This document shows positions 56,047 through 64,000 of a stretch of 64,000 nt of DNA, piece after piece. Under the pieces are notes generated by a model. That model ran no database searches, was not told the origin of the DNA, and saw only the letters and a program-made list of their open reading frames with translations. The DNA is from Sulfuricaulis sp040901545. GTDB taxonomy: Bacteria > Pseudomonadota > Gammaproteobacteria > Acidiferrobacterales > Sulfurifustaceae. Positions within the stretch are counted from its first letter, which is position 1. The number at the start of each line of letters is the position of its first letter. Both the position numbers and the translations under genes were made by a program. Location of the stretch: the NCBI RefSeq assembly GCF_040901545.1, contig NZ_JBBDYL010000052.1, positions 16,655 through 80,654 on the forward strand. The letters are read 5' to 3'.

Positions 56047-57062
56047 GCTGTTTCCCCCGCACCCTGCATGGAAACCAGTTCACGGCCGATGCGTTCGGGA
56101 ACGTTGTTTTCTACCTCGGTCAATGCTTCGAGGATAGCATATCGGAACGCCAAGGCATCCGCGGCTCCATGACTTTTGATCACGGTCCCGTTCAAACCGA
56201 TCAGGGTGGCACCGTTGTAACGGCGCGGATCCACGCGCTTCTTGAAAGCATGCATCACCGGTAAAGCTATCAGCGCGGACAGGCGGGTGAGAAGATTGCG
56301 TCTGAATTCCTGCTTTATGTAATGCGTGATCATTCGTGCCAGTCCCTCGCTCGCCTTGAGCATCACATTTCCGATAAATCCGTCACATACGATGACTTCC
56401 ATGTCACCAGTATATATCTCATCACCTTCAATAAAGCCGCAATAATTAATTGAGCTTGCGCGAAGCAGTTCATTGGCCTTTTTTACCGCCTCGTTACCCT
56501 TGATATCCTCCGCACCGATATTAAGTAGTGCTACTCGCGGACGGGGTTTATTTTCCACGGCACTGACCAGGATTGAACCCATGATTGCAAACTGCAGCAA
56601 CTGTTCCGGCCGGCAATCGACGTTGGCGCCGAGATCGAGTACGTGAACATGACCATGAATGGTCGGAAGCGTCGTTATTATGGCGGGACGATCAATGCCC
56701 GGCAGGGTTTTCAGCACGAAGCGCGCGGTAGCCATGAGCGCCCCCGTGTTGCCGGCGGATACAACCGCTTGGGCGACGCCTTCTTTCACCAGGTTAATGG
56801 CCACGCGCATGGATGAATCTTTCTTGTTGCGCAGTACCTGTGCCGGAGGTTCATCCATGCTCACGGATTCGCTGGCGTGATGTATCGAGAGACGCTCGCC
56901 GATATCCGAGCGATGCGACTTCAATTCTTGCTCGATGAGTTCGCGTTGCCCTACGAGAATCAGTTTCAATATTGGCTGGAGTTCCAATGCCTGGAGCGCT
57001 GCGGGAACAGTAATACTGACCCCGTGATCGCCCCCCATGGCATCAAGGGCAATTGTAATCAA
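56043..57062 (-). CDS. plsX: Phosphate acyltransferase PlsX
   Basis: Makes acyl-phosphate from acyl-ACP for PlsY in phospholipid synthesis. The 339-residue protein has IALDAMGGDHG at the N-terminus, SAGNTGALMA, LDLGANVDC and VVCDGFIGNVMLK, all diagnostic. The start codon is TTG (57060-57062). It lies between rpmF and fabH, as in E. coli. Confidence 0.96.
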   Translation of the reverse strand: MITIALDAMGGDHGVSITVPAALQALELQPILKLILVGQRELIEQELKSHRSDIGERLSIHHASESVSMDEPPAQVLRNKKDSSMRVAINLVKEGVAQAVVSAGNTGALMATARFVLKTLPGIDRPAIITTLPTIHGHVHVLDLGANVDCRPEQLLQFAIMGSILVSAVENKPRPRVALLNIGAEDIKGNEAVKKANELLRASSINYCGFIEGDEIYTGDMEVIVCDGFIGNVMLKASEGLARMITHYIKQEFRRNLLTRLSALIALPVMHAFKKRVDPRRYNGATLIGLNGTVIKSHGAADALAFRYAILEALTEVENNVPERIGRELVSMQGAGETA

Positions 57063-57101
57063 GGCCGCAGATCCCTTGGGCGGATTCGGTCCAAGCTGGA
57101 A

Positions 57102-57281
57102 CTATTCCGGTTTGTTTTCCAGCGCCTTGCGTCCGCGATAATAACCGTCGGCGGTGACATGGTGCCGGCGATGTGTTTCGCCACTGGTTTTGTCAACCGA
57201 GAGCGTCGATTTTTTCAAGGCATCGTGTGACCGTCGCATTCCGCGGCGGGATGGTGATACTCGGCTTTTCTGTACGGCCAT
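57102..57281 (-). CDS. rpmF: 50S ribosomal protein L32
   Basis: A short gene of 59 residues. Translation gives MAVQKSRVSPSRRGMRRSHD at the start, then LSVDKTSGETHRRHH and TADGYYRGRK, the L32 pattern. A ribosome site AGAGGA precedes the ATG. It sits between yceD and plsX in the conserved order. No zinc-binding cysteines, so it is the zinc-independent form. Confidence 0.95.
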   Translation of the reverse strand: MAVQKSRVSPSRRGMRRSHDALKKSTLSVDKTSGETHRRHHVTADGYYRGRKALENKPE

Positions 57282-57318
57282 GGTTATTCCTCTTTATAGT
57301 CTAAGAAATTATTGGACG

Positions 57319-57873
57319 CTATCTCGATTTCCTTAATTTGCTCAAGATAGAAAACGGGCTTTGGCTTTGCTTCCTCATTTTGCTCGAATGCATTTTATTA
57401 ACCTCTGCTGCCGCGATATAACGTCCGGCTGGACACCGACTTGCCTCGTGCATCGGCACCATGGGCAGCGCCAATAACAACTCATCTTCAGCCAGCGAAA
57501 TCAGAGACAACGGTTTGTCTACGATCAGGGTATCCGGCTCTGCTTCAATGCTGTCCCGTCTCGCTCCCGGCCTTAATAGGATAAACCAAGGCATAGCCTC
57601 AAGCTCAAGCGCCATTCCTTCCAGGCATCGCTGGCACGTGACTCGAAGATTGGCACGCAGACTCCCATGCATGATGAGCACATCTTCGCCTTCGCCGCGC
57701 TCGAAAATCAGATCAACGAGGACATCTCCCGATCCGTCAAGACAGGTGGATGCCAGTCGTGACATGCTTTTCACGGGGAGCGTACCGGTCAGGCGCGCAC
57801 CTCTTTCAGCCAGCTGAATCGGATCGATGGTCACGGGCAGATGGCCGTGCAGCGCTTTCCAGGATGGCGACAT
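57319..57873 (-). CDS. yceD: YceD/DUF177 protein
   Basis: The 184-residue protein belongs to the DUF177 family that always neighbours rpmF and has been linked to 23S rRNA accumulation. It has the cysteine pair CQRCLEGM (about 80), the acidic stretch, and the C-terminal LPMVPMHE...C segment. ATG 57873 is chosen because GAGGG lies five bases upstream; the frame extends further upstream without a ribosome site. The C-terminus is basic and Ser/Lys-rich. Confidence 0.88.
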   Translation of the reverse strand: MSPSWKALHGHLPVTIDPIQLAERGARLTGTLPVKSMSRLASTCLDGSGDVLVDLIFERGEGEDVLIMHGSLRANLRVTCQRCLEGMALELEAMPWFILLRPGARRDSIEAEPDTLIVDKPLSLISLAEDELLLALPMVPMHEASRCPAGRYIAAAEVNKMHSSKMRKQSQSPFSILSKLRKSR

Positions 57874-58130
57874 GGATACCCTCACTACGCCCAGTCCTCG
57901 CGGCGACACCCGCCTGCGGAAGGGAGGCAACGCGTCTCGTTAAATCTATAAACAGACGCCTGGCGTGCGATTACAGGCCGCGCATCATATAATTGCACGA
58001 ATCTTGTGTCAAAATAGCACATTACGAAACAGAACCCACGGGTGTGTGTTGACTCGTCCAGGACGTTCCGTACCAGCGAAGGAGCGGCGCCCGGCCGGTG
58101 TAATCGCACCCGTTCAGCGGAGTCCTCAGC

Positions 58131-59549
58131 TTGATAAAAAAGATTCTGGTTGCCAACCGCGGTGAAATAGCGGTGCGTATCGTACGCGCCTGCGCCGAAA
58201 TGGGCATCGTGTCGGTGGCCATTTACACCGATGCCGACCGCCATGCGCTGCATGTCAAAAAAGCGGACGAAGCCTACAATGTGGGTCCGGACCCCGTCGG
58301 CGGTTACCTGAACGCCCACCGCATTGTGAATCTGGCCGTGGCCACCGGCTGCGACGCCCTGCATCCGTGTTATGGTTTCCTCTCGGAAAACTCCCAGCTT
58401 GCCGACATCTGCGCAAGACGCGGCATTACCTATATCGGTCCCTCAATGGATGCCATCCGGCGCATGGGCGATAAAATCGCGGCGCGGGAATCCATGATGG
58501 CCGCCGGTGTTCCGGTGATACCCGGCAGCGAAAAAAACCTGAAGAACGTGTCCGAAGCGGTCGCGCTGGCCGGCAAAATCGGATACCCGGTGATGCTCAA
58601 AGCCACTTCCGGTGGCGGCGGACGCGGTATTCGCCGTTGCCTCGACGAAGATGATCTCAAACGCGCCTATGAACGAGTCGTATCGGAAGCCACCAAGGCT
58701 TTTGGCAGCGCGGACGTATACCTGGAAAAGGCGATCGTCCATCCACGACATATTGAAGTACAGGTACTTGGCGATAAGCTCGGCAACATCATACATCTCT
58801 ATGAACGCGACTGCTCGATCCAGCGCCGTCACCAGAAACTGATTGAAATTGCGCCCTCCCCTCAGCTAACGGATGCGCAGCGTGCCACGGTGTGCGAACT
58901 GGGCGTGCGGGCCGCCCGGTGTGTCGCTTACGAGAACGCCGGCACAGTCGAATTTCTGCTCGATCAAGATGGACAGTTTTATTTCATGGAAATGAACACC
59001 CGTCTGCAGGTCGAACATACTGTGACGGAACAGATCACCGGCGTGGATATCGTACAGGAGCAAATTCGCATCGCCGAGGGACAACCATTATCTTACAAAC
59101 AGGATGACATCCGTTTTCGCGGTTATGCGATTCAGTTCCGCATTAATGCGGAAGATCCGAAGAACGGCTTTCTGCCAAGTCACGGGCGCATCACGCGCTA
59201 TTATGCGCCCGGAGGTCCCGGCGTTCGCACCGACGCCGCCATCTACACGGGATACGAATTCCCCCCGCACTACGATTCGATGTGCGCCAAGCTCACAGTA
59301 TGGGCGCTGACCTGGGACAAAGTGTTGGCCCGCGCCAAACGGGCACTCCAGGACATGGGACTTTACGGTGTCAAAACGACCAAACCGTTCTATTTTGAAA
59401 TCTTGCGCACAAATGAGTTTCAATCGGGAAAATTCGACACCGGCTTTATCGAGCAGCATGAGGAACTGTTGAATTACTCCGTTCGACGTTCTCCGGCAGA
59501 TCTGACCGCAGCAATCGCCGCCGCCGTCGTGGCGTATCACGGACTTTAG
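58131..59549 (+). CDS. pycA: Pyruvate carboxylase subunit A (biotin carboxylase)
   Basis: ATP-grasp enzyme that carboxylates biotin. The 472-residue protein begins KKILVANRGEIAVRIVRAC, has the ATP loop KATSGGGGRGIR, catalytic EMNTRLQVEHTVTE and RINAEDP, close to AccC. Because the next gene, 14 bases on, encodes a carboxyltransferase plus biotin carrier protein, the pair is best read as two-subunit pyruvate carboxylase and not acetyl-CoA carboxylase. TTG 58131 is the start, with CGGAG about eight bases upstream. Confidence 0.88.
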   Translation: MIKKILVANRGEIAVRIVRACAEMGIVSVAIYTDADRHALHVKKADEAYNVGPDPVGGYLNAHRIVNLAVATGCDALHPCYGFLSENSQLADICARRGITYIGPSMDAIRRMGDKIAARESMMAAGVPVIPGSEKNLKNVSEAVALAGKIGYPVMLKATSGGGGRGIRRCLDEDDLKRAYERVVSEATKAFGSADVYLEKAIVHPRHIEVQVLGDKLGNIIHLYERDCSIQRRHQKLIEIAPSPQLTDAQRATVCELGVRAARCVAYENAGTVEFLLDQDGQFYFMEMNTRLQVEHTVTEQITGVDIVQEQIRIAEGQPLSYKQDDIRFRGYAIQFRINAEDPKNGFLPSHGRITRYYAPGGPGVRTDAAIYTGYEFPPHYDSMCAKLTVWALTWDKVLARAKRALQDMGLYGVKTTKPFYFEILRTNEFQSGKFDTGFIEQHEELLNYSVRRSPADLTAAIAAAVVAYHGL

Positions 59550-59563
59550 GAAATTTAACGGTA

Positions 59564-61414
59564 ATGGTATCTACAAACAGAAAAATTCTAATAACGGAGG
59601 TCGTGTTACGCGACGCCCATCAATCTTTGCTGGCCACGCGCATGCGGACCGAAGACATGCTGCCGATCTGCGACAAACTGGACAGCGTCGGATTCTGGTC
59701 GCTTGAAACCTGGGGCGGCGCCACGTTTGATGCGTGTTTGCGATATCTCAAGGAAGATCCATGGGAGCGGCTGCACAAACTGAAAAAAGCGCTGCCCAGG
59801 ACCCCGTTGCAAATGTTGTTGCGCGGTCAGAATCTGCTCGGTTACCGTCATTATTCCGATGATGTCGTGCAGGCCTTCGTCGCCAAATCGGCTGAAGCGG
59901 GAGTTGACGTATTTCGTATTTTCGACGCCCTGAACGATCTGCGTAATCTTGAATCGTCGGTCGAAGCCGTGCTCAAGGCCGGGAAACACGCGCAAGGCGC
60001 AATCTGCTATACCACGAGTCCGGTGCACACCAACGATTATTTTATCGAACAAGCCAAGGAACTCGAAAAAATGGGTTGTCAAACCATTGCCATCAAGGAC
60101 ATGGCGGGTCTGCTCACGCCTCCGCGCACGGTGAAACTTTTCTCGGCGCTTTCCAAGGCGACGAAACTGCCGCTTGCATTCCATTCGCACACCACGTCGG
60201 GCGTATCGAACATCTGCATGTACTTGGCGGTGGAAAACGGAGCGCGCCATGTGGACACGGCGATTTCACCGCTTTCCTGGGGAACCAGTCATCCGCCGAC
60301 AGAGAGCATGGTGGCTGCATTTCACGAAACACCGTATGACTCCGGGTTGGATCTCAGACTGCTTCAGGAGATTGGTTTTTATTTCCGCGAGGTGCGGAAA
60401 AAATACCATCAATTCGAAAGTGAATACGCCGAAATTGACACGCGGGTGATCGTCAATCAGGTGCCGGGCGGGATGATTTCAAATATGTCTAACCAGCTGA
60501 AAGAGCAAGGCGCGTTGAACCGCATGAATGAAGTGCTCGAGGAAATTCCGCGTGTTCGCGAGGATCTGGGATTCCCGCCCCTGGTGACACCGACCTCGCA
60601 GATTGTTGGTACTCAAGCGGTGCTGAACGTGCTGACCGGCAAGCGATATAAAAGCATCACCAACGAAGTGAAACTGTACCTGCAAGGTCGTTATGGCAAA
60701 TCACCCGGCCAGATCAACGATGCGGTGCGTAACATGGCCATCGGCGCTGAAGAGGTCATTTCCTGCCGCCCGGCGGACAAGCTCAAGCCTGAAATGCACC
60801 GGCTGCGCGAAGAAATCGGCGCGCTGGCGAAATCGGAGGAGGACGTGCTGACCTATTCCATGTTTCCGGAAATCGGACGCCGATTTCTCGAGGAACGCGC
60901 GGCCGGCGCGCTCAAACCCGAAGAACTGAAGCCCATGGTATCCGCGGAGTCCTCCGGTATGCCCGCTTACGCGCCGACGGACTTTAAAGCCACCATGCAT
61001 GGAGAAACCTATCATATTCGCGTAACCGGCGTAGGCCACAAGGGCGATGAGCAGCGGCCGTTTTTCGTAACGGTGGACGGTGTGCCGGAACAGATCCTGA
61101 TCGAGACTTTGACGGAGATTGTTCCCACCGATGCCGGGATGGTGGATACCCGTCGGGCCTCCAAGGGTTCAAAAAGACCGAAGGCAACGAAGGCAGGCCA
61201 TGTCACCAGCTCCATGCCCGGAACCGTGGTCGATATCCTGATCAAGGCCGGTAAAACGATAAAGGCCGGAGACCCGGTGCTGGTCATCGAGGCAATGAAA
61301 ATGGAAAACGAAGTTCCGGCTCCGGTGTCTGGAACGGTTAAATCCGTGAATGTCGCCAAAGGGGACTCCGTCAATCCCGATGAAGCCCTGGTCGAAATTG
61401 AACCGGATAACTAA
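59564..61414 (+). CDS. pycB: Pyruvate carboxylase subunit B (carboxyltransferase and biotin carrier)
   Basis: The 616-residue protein has the HMGL-like carboxyltransferase barrel (LRDAHQSLLATRM at 16-28, FRIFDALND, AIKDMAGL, FHSHTTSG), the conserved post-barrel domain with RYGKSPG, and a C-terminal biotinyl domain with VIEAMKMENEV (biotin lysine about 581). It is of the OadA/PycB type. No oadB or oadG membrane subunits are near, so a soluble pyruvate carboxylase that makes oxaloacetate for the TCA cycle is favoured over a sodium pump. Confidence 0.9.
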   Translation: MVSTNRKILITEVVLRDAHQSLLATRMRTEDMLPICDKLDSVGFWSLETWGGATFDACLRYLKEDPWERLHKLKKALPRTPLQMLLRGQNLLGYRHYSDDVVQAFVAKSAEAGVDVFRIFDALNDLRNLESSVEAVLKAGKHAQGAICYTTSPVHTNDYFIEQAKELEKMGCQTIAIKDMAGLLTPPRTVKLFSALSKATKLPLAFHSHTTSGVSNICMYLAVENGARHVDTAISPLSWGTSHPPTESMVAAFHETPYDSGLDLRLLQEIGFYFREVRKKYHQFESEYAEIDTRVIVNQVPGGMISNMSNQLKEQGALNRMNEVLEEIPRVREDLGFPPLVTPTSQIVGTQAVLNVLTGKRYKSITNEVKLYLQGRYGKSPGQINDAVRNMAIGAEEVISCRPADKLKPEMHRLREEIGALAKSEEDVLTYSMFPEIGRRFLEERAAGALKPEELKPMVSAESSGMPAYAPTDFKATMHGETYHIRVTGVGHKGDEQRPFFVTVDGVPEQILIETLTEIVPTDAGMVDTRRASKGSKRPKATKAGHVTSSMPGTVVDILIKAGKTIKAGDPVLVIEAMKMENEVPAPVSGTVKSVNVAKGDSVNPDEALVEIEPDN

Positions 61415-61483
61415 ACGTCGATTTGCAGGAAACATGACCCGACCATTTCCACCTTTTTCAAGGCTGGCGCGTCGGCAGCTCCT

Positions 61484-62059
61484 ATGAAACTGATTCTTGC
61501 CTCTTCTTCGCCATACCGCCGAGAATTGCTCGAACGCCTGAAAATTCCATTCGAAGCGATCGCGCCTCATGTGGATGAAACACCGAGACCTGGTGAAGCG
61601 CCCACCCAAATGGTCGAACGCCTGGCTGTCGAAAAAGCGCGCGTAATTGCCGCACGGATACCCGGGTCACTCGTTATCGGTTCGGATCAAGTGGCGGTAT
61701 ATAACAACTCCATGGTCGGCAAGCCACGCGATCACGATGAAGCCATGCGGCAATTGCGCGTTGCATCCGGAAAAACCGTCACACTTTACTGTGGTCTCGC
61801 GCTCGTCAATGCCGCTACCGCTCGTGTACAGAGCGAAATTATTCCCTATCGCGTGACATTCCGTGAACTTACCGAGGCACAAATTGAATCCTATTTGCAC
61901 AAGGAACGGCCTTACTCCTGCACCGGCAGCGTCAAATCAGAAGGCTTGGGAATTGCGCTACTGGAGAAATTCGATGGCGACGATCCGAACGCACTGATCG
62001 GATTACCGCTCATCCGCCTGATTCGTATGCTGGAAAACGAAGGGGTCGATGTTATCTGA
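61484..62059 (+). CDS. Maf-family nucleotide pyrophosphatase (YceF type)
   Basis: The 191-residue protein has the Maf signature LASSSPYRRELL (residues 4-15), VEKARV, GSDQVA and GKPRDHDEA. The GSDQV form and its neighbourhood match YceF, which hydrolyses 7-methyl-GTP. In E. coli yceF sits beside yceD; here two pyruvate carboxylase genes lie between them. Convergent with sppA. Confidence 0.9.
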   Translation: MKLILASSSPYRRELLERLKIPFEAIAPHVDETPRPGEAPTQMVERLAVEKARVIAARIPGSLVIGSDQVAVYNNSMVGKPRDHDEAMRQLRVASGKTVTLYCGLALVNAATARVQSEIIPYRVTFRELTEAQIESYLHKERPYSCTGSVKSEGLGIALLEKFDGDDPNALIGLPLIRLIRMLENEGVDVI

Positions 62060-62136
62060 GCGGGCGCAAAATACTTCGAGCACGGATGTTAACGCCTTGC
62101 TTTAATTCGGCTGCAGCCTGAACCCGGCTGATTTGG

Positions 62137-63123
62137 TTATCTCAAAGTTGGCGCGCGTCCCAGGAGATCGGAGGCGAATGTCTGCGCCATGGCCGTACCG
62201 AGCCGCCGGCTGAACCGGTCGAATACATTTTCACGGAAAGTGAAGTCTACTACCTCTTCGGCGCCGATCACTTCACGCGCCACGTAGCTGGTACTTCCGA
62301 GATCATCCACGAGCCCCATCTTGACGGCTTCCTCGCCGGTCCAGAAAAGTCCCGAGAACATGTCCTTGGTTTCCTTCAGCGTTTCGCCACGCCCCTCGCG
62401 CACAATGTTGATAAATTGCCGGTGTATTCGGTTAAGCAGCGACTGCGCATGCTTCGCTTCATCGGGTTTGATGGGGCCGAATGGATCGAGAAAGCCCTTA
62501 TGTTCGCCCGCCGTCAGCAACCGGCGTTCGACACCGAGTTTTTTCATCGAATCGACGAATCCAAAGCCATTCATGAGAACGCCGATGGAACCGACAATGC
62601 TCGCTTTATCCGCGTAAATTTTGTCAGCGGAGGCAATGGCGTAGTAACAGCCCGAAGCACAGACATCGCCAATAATGGCATAGAGCGGAATCTTGGGGTG
62701 CTTTTTACGCAGCCGTTTTATTTCGTCGTTGATGTAGCTCGCCTGCACCGGACTGCCGCCGGGGCTGTTGGCGCGCAGGACCACACCCACGGTCGATTTG
62801 CTCTCAAAGGCGGCGCGCAGGCCCGAGAGGATATTATCGGCGCTGGCGACACCGCTGCTGCTGATCTCGCCCTCAAGGTCTACCAGCGCGGTGTAGCGAG
62901 AGGCCAGTGATTTGCCGCTCCAGAAATCCGTCGTAAAAATTACCAATAACACAAGCAGATAGGCGGCAAAGAAAAGCTTGAAAAAGATTCTCCAGCGCCG
63001 GGCACGCCGCTGTTCCGTCAATGAGACAAACGCCAGCCGTTCGAGCAGATCACGTTCCCAATGAGCGTGCCGGTTGTCCGGCCCCGCGGTAGGCGAAGGT
63101 GGGATATTGCTGTCTTCCGTCAT
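62137..63123 (-). CDS. sppA: Signal peptide peptidase SppA-like S49 protease
   Basis: A 328-residue short-form SppA. After a cytoplasmic N-terminus it has one membrane helix (about 46-68), then the S49 core: VVLRANSPGGS, the nucleophile serine in GDVCASGCYYA, and ASIVGSIGVLMNGFGF. It degrades signal peptides or membrane fragments at the inner membrane. Directly upstream (3 bases) is the end of a decayed Rieske gene, the usual neighbour in gammaproteobacteria. Confidence 0.92.
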   Translation of the reverse strand: MTEDSNIPPSPTAGPDNRHAHWERDLLERLAFVSLTEQRRARRWRIFFKLFFAAYLLVLLVIFTTDFWSGKSLASRYTALVDLEGEISSSGVASADNILSGLRAAFESKSTVGVVLRANSPGGSPVQASYINDEIKRLRKKHPKIPLYAIIGDVCASGCYYAIASADKIYADKASIVGSIGVLMNGFGFVDSMKKLGVERRLLTAGEHKGFLDPFGPIKPDEAKHAQSLLNRIHRQFINIVREGRGETLKETKDMFSGLFWTGEEAVKMGLVDDLGSTSYVAREVIGAEEVVDFTFRENVFDRFSRRLGTAMAQTFASDLLGRAPTLR

Positions 63124-63126
63124 CGT

Positions 63127-63501
63127 TCAACCTCGCGTCACTCTTCTCGTTTCCATTAAGTGTATATCATCCGCCGGTTCGAGGCAGATATCACCCACCC
63201 GCTCGCTCGGTCACGGCGAGTTTTACCAGACCGACCTGGCCACAAGGCCCGCTACACACGCGCCGCGCGCCGGCACGTAACGTGCCCCGTGCGTGGCACA
63301 TAACAGATGGTTTCCCCAAGCATCGAAAAACTCGCCTGCATTCCAGTCAAGCTTCAGGCGGCGATGGGCCCAGCGATTCACATAGGCATGAACCGCCCCG
63401 TGAAATCGAACGACGAAAGCAGGCGTGAGTTCGCCGTTCCTTGCCACGGTGAAATCTATCCCGAGCCTGCAGCCGCCGGCACTCGAGAGTGAAGCCCACA
63501 C
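63127..63501 (-). pseudogene. Decayed Rieske [2Fe-2S] protein gene
   Basis: Translation gives a small Rieske ferredoxin-like protein: PAFVVRFHGAVHAYVN, then LDWNAGEFFDAWGN and LLCATHGARY. The first cluster motif should be C-x-H but reads WAH (TGC to TGG), removing an iron ligand; the second, CATH, is intact. After CVAG the frame is lost: the expected continuation PCGQVGLVKLAVTER lies one frame off, and a further shift caused by a GGGTGGGT duplication is needed to reach DICLEPADD and the stop at 63127-63129. One substitution and two frameshifts indicate a pseudogene. Its 5' end borders the hairpin repeats. Confidence 0.65.
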
Positions 63502-63560
63502 GGGGACGGCGACACGAGCGCTCAGCCTTCGCGCCCTGGAACCGGCGACTCTGCGCCCGC

Positions 63561-64000
63561 CTCCGAAAGGGCCGCCACCGCCCGAGGCGAACGCGCTTTC
63601 GGAGGTGGTGGCCAAGCGGCTCATAGTTAGACGCTTCCATATGTGGCGGCCTTGCGTCTCCGTCCGAAGGGGCTGCCAGCTCCCGAGACGAAGGATTTCG
63701 GAGATGGCAGCCGGCGACTCAAGGAATAAGGCTCTGGAACGGCAGCCCGCTTCCTCCGTCCGAAAAAGCTTCGCCACGGGACGGAGTCGCGCTGCCACCT
63801 ATCGAGGCGATAGCGCTTTCGGAGGTGGCAGCCAGTGCGACTCAAAGAACGCCGTCTCCTGTGGCAGCCCGGCGTACTCCCTTCGAAGGGCCGCCACCTC
63901 CCGAGGCGAACGCGCTTTCGGAGGTGGTGGCCAAGCGGCTCATAGTAGACGCTTCCATATGTGGCGGCCTTGCGTCTCCGTCCGAAGGGGCTGCCAGCTC
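63561..64000. repeat. Dense array of palindromic repeats with 319-base period
   Basis: At least four imperfect hairpins share the pattern arm-CGAGGCGA-N-GCTTTCGG-arm: 63570-63613, 63671-63712, 63791-63832 and 63889-63932. The arms differ but remain complementary (GGCCGCCACC/GGTGGTGGCC, GGCTGCCA/TGGCAGCC, GCTGCCACCT/AGGTGGCAGC). A fifth stem pairs CTCCGTCC (63754-63761) with GGACGGAG (63779-63786). The first ~113 bases recur almost exactly 319 bases later (63570 against 63889) and run off the window. Units are unevenly spaced and carry no coding frame. Confidence 0.75.

Noticed and set aside
58131..59549. AccC of acetyl-CoA carboxylase
   Set aside because: Sequence alone would allow it, but accB is not adjacent, and the partner gene is a pyruvate-type carboxyltransferase with its own biotin domain.
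59564..61414. Sodium-pumping oxaloacetate decarboxylase alpha subunit
   Set aside because: The protein is OadA-like, but no oadB or oadG is nearby and a biotin carboxylase gene is directly upstream, so pyruvate carboxylase fits better.
63561..64000. CRISPR array
   Set aside because: Repeats are long palindromes with changing arms, spacing is uneven, there are no uniform spacers and no cas genes in the window.

Overview
The window looks like the chromosome of a gammaproteobacterium of moderate to high G+C. Three gene orders support this: uvrC-pgsA followed by tRNA-Gly/Cys/Leu; the block rpmF-plsX-fabH-fabD-fabG-acpP-fabF-pabC-mltG-tmk-holB-pilZ-tatD; and rpfE-recJ. I cannot name the species. 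The gene set would suit a free-living, metabolically flexible lithotroph-like gammaproteobacterium, which is only a guess.

Layout. 1-4.0 kb: end of a c-di-GMP GGDEF/EAL protein, selD and a TSUP transporter. 4.2-6.4 kb: a small inverted-repeat element and a dynamin-like GTPase. 6.7-18.6 kb: plus-strand housekeeping genes (rpfE-like, recJ, cysM, a PolB-like exonuclease, rlmD, a YkuD enzyme, nagZ, speD, a uracil-DNA glycosylase, uvrC, pgsA). 18.9-19.3 kb: a three-tRNA operon with a near-consensus promoter. 19.3-21.2 kb: a poorly conserved stretch with a transglutaminase-like gene and gene fragments.

21.2-44.9 kb, all minus strand, is the centrepiece: a carbohydrate-reserve cluster in two apparent transcription units. 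The upstream unit is glgB-glgE-treS/mak-(MscS-like channel)-glgX. The downstream unit is ackA-xfp-treT-like-tal-treZ-malQ/treY, tightly coupled by 4-8 base overlaps. Together they encode three trehalose-forming routes (TreYZ, TreS, TreT), the maltokinase-GlgE route from trehalose to alpha-glucan, branching and debranching enzymes, and a transaldolase/phosphoketolase/acetate kinase shunt that makes ATP from sugar phosphates. The ackA unit is preceded by a perfect FNR-type box (TTGAT-N4-ATCAA) placed about 41 bases upstream of the start implied by a TATACT -10 element, so anaerobic activation of the unit is predicted.

45.2-57.9 kb is the minus-strand fatty acid/phospholipid/folate/replication block, with pabB inserted beside fabF and an unusually AT-rich tmk. 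58.1-62.1 kb (plus) has a two-subunit pyruvate carboxylase and a Maf nucleotide pyrophosphatase; 62.1-63.5 kb (minus) has sppA and a decayed Rieske gene. The last ~440 bases are a dense array of hairpin repeats with a 319-base period; a relative of this repeat lies between acpP and fabG.
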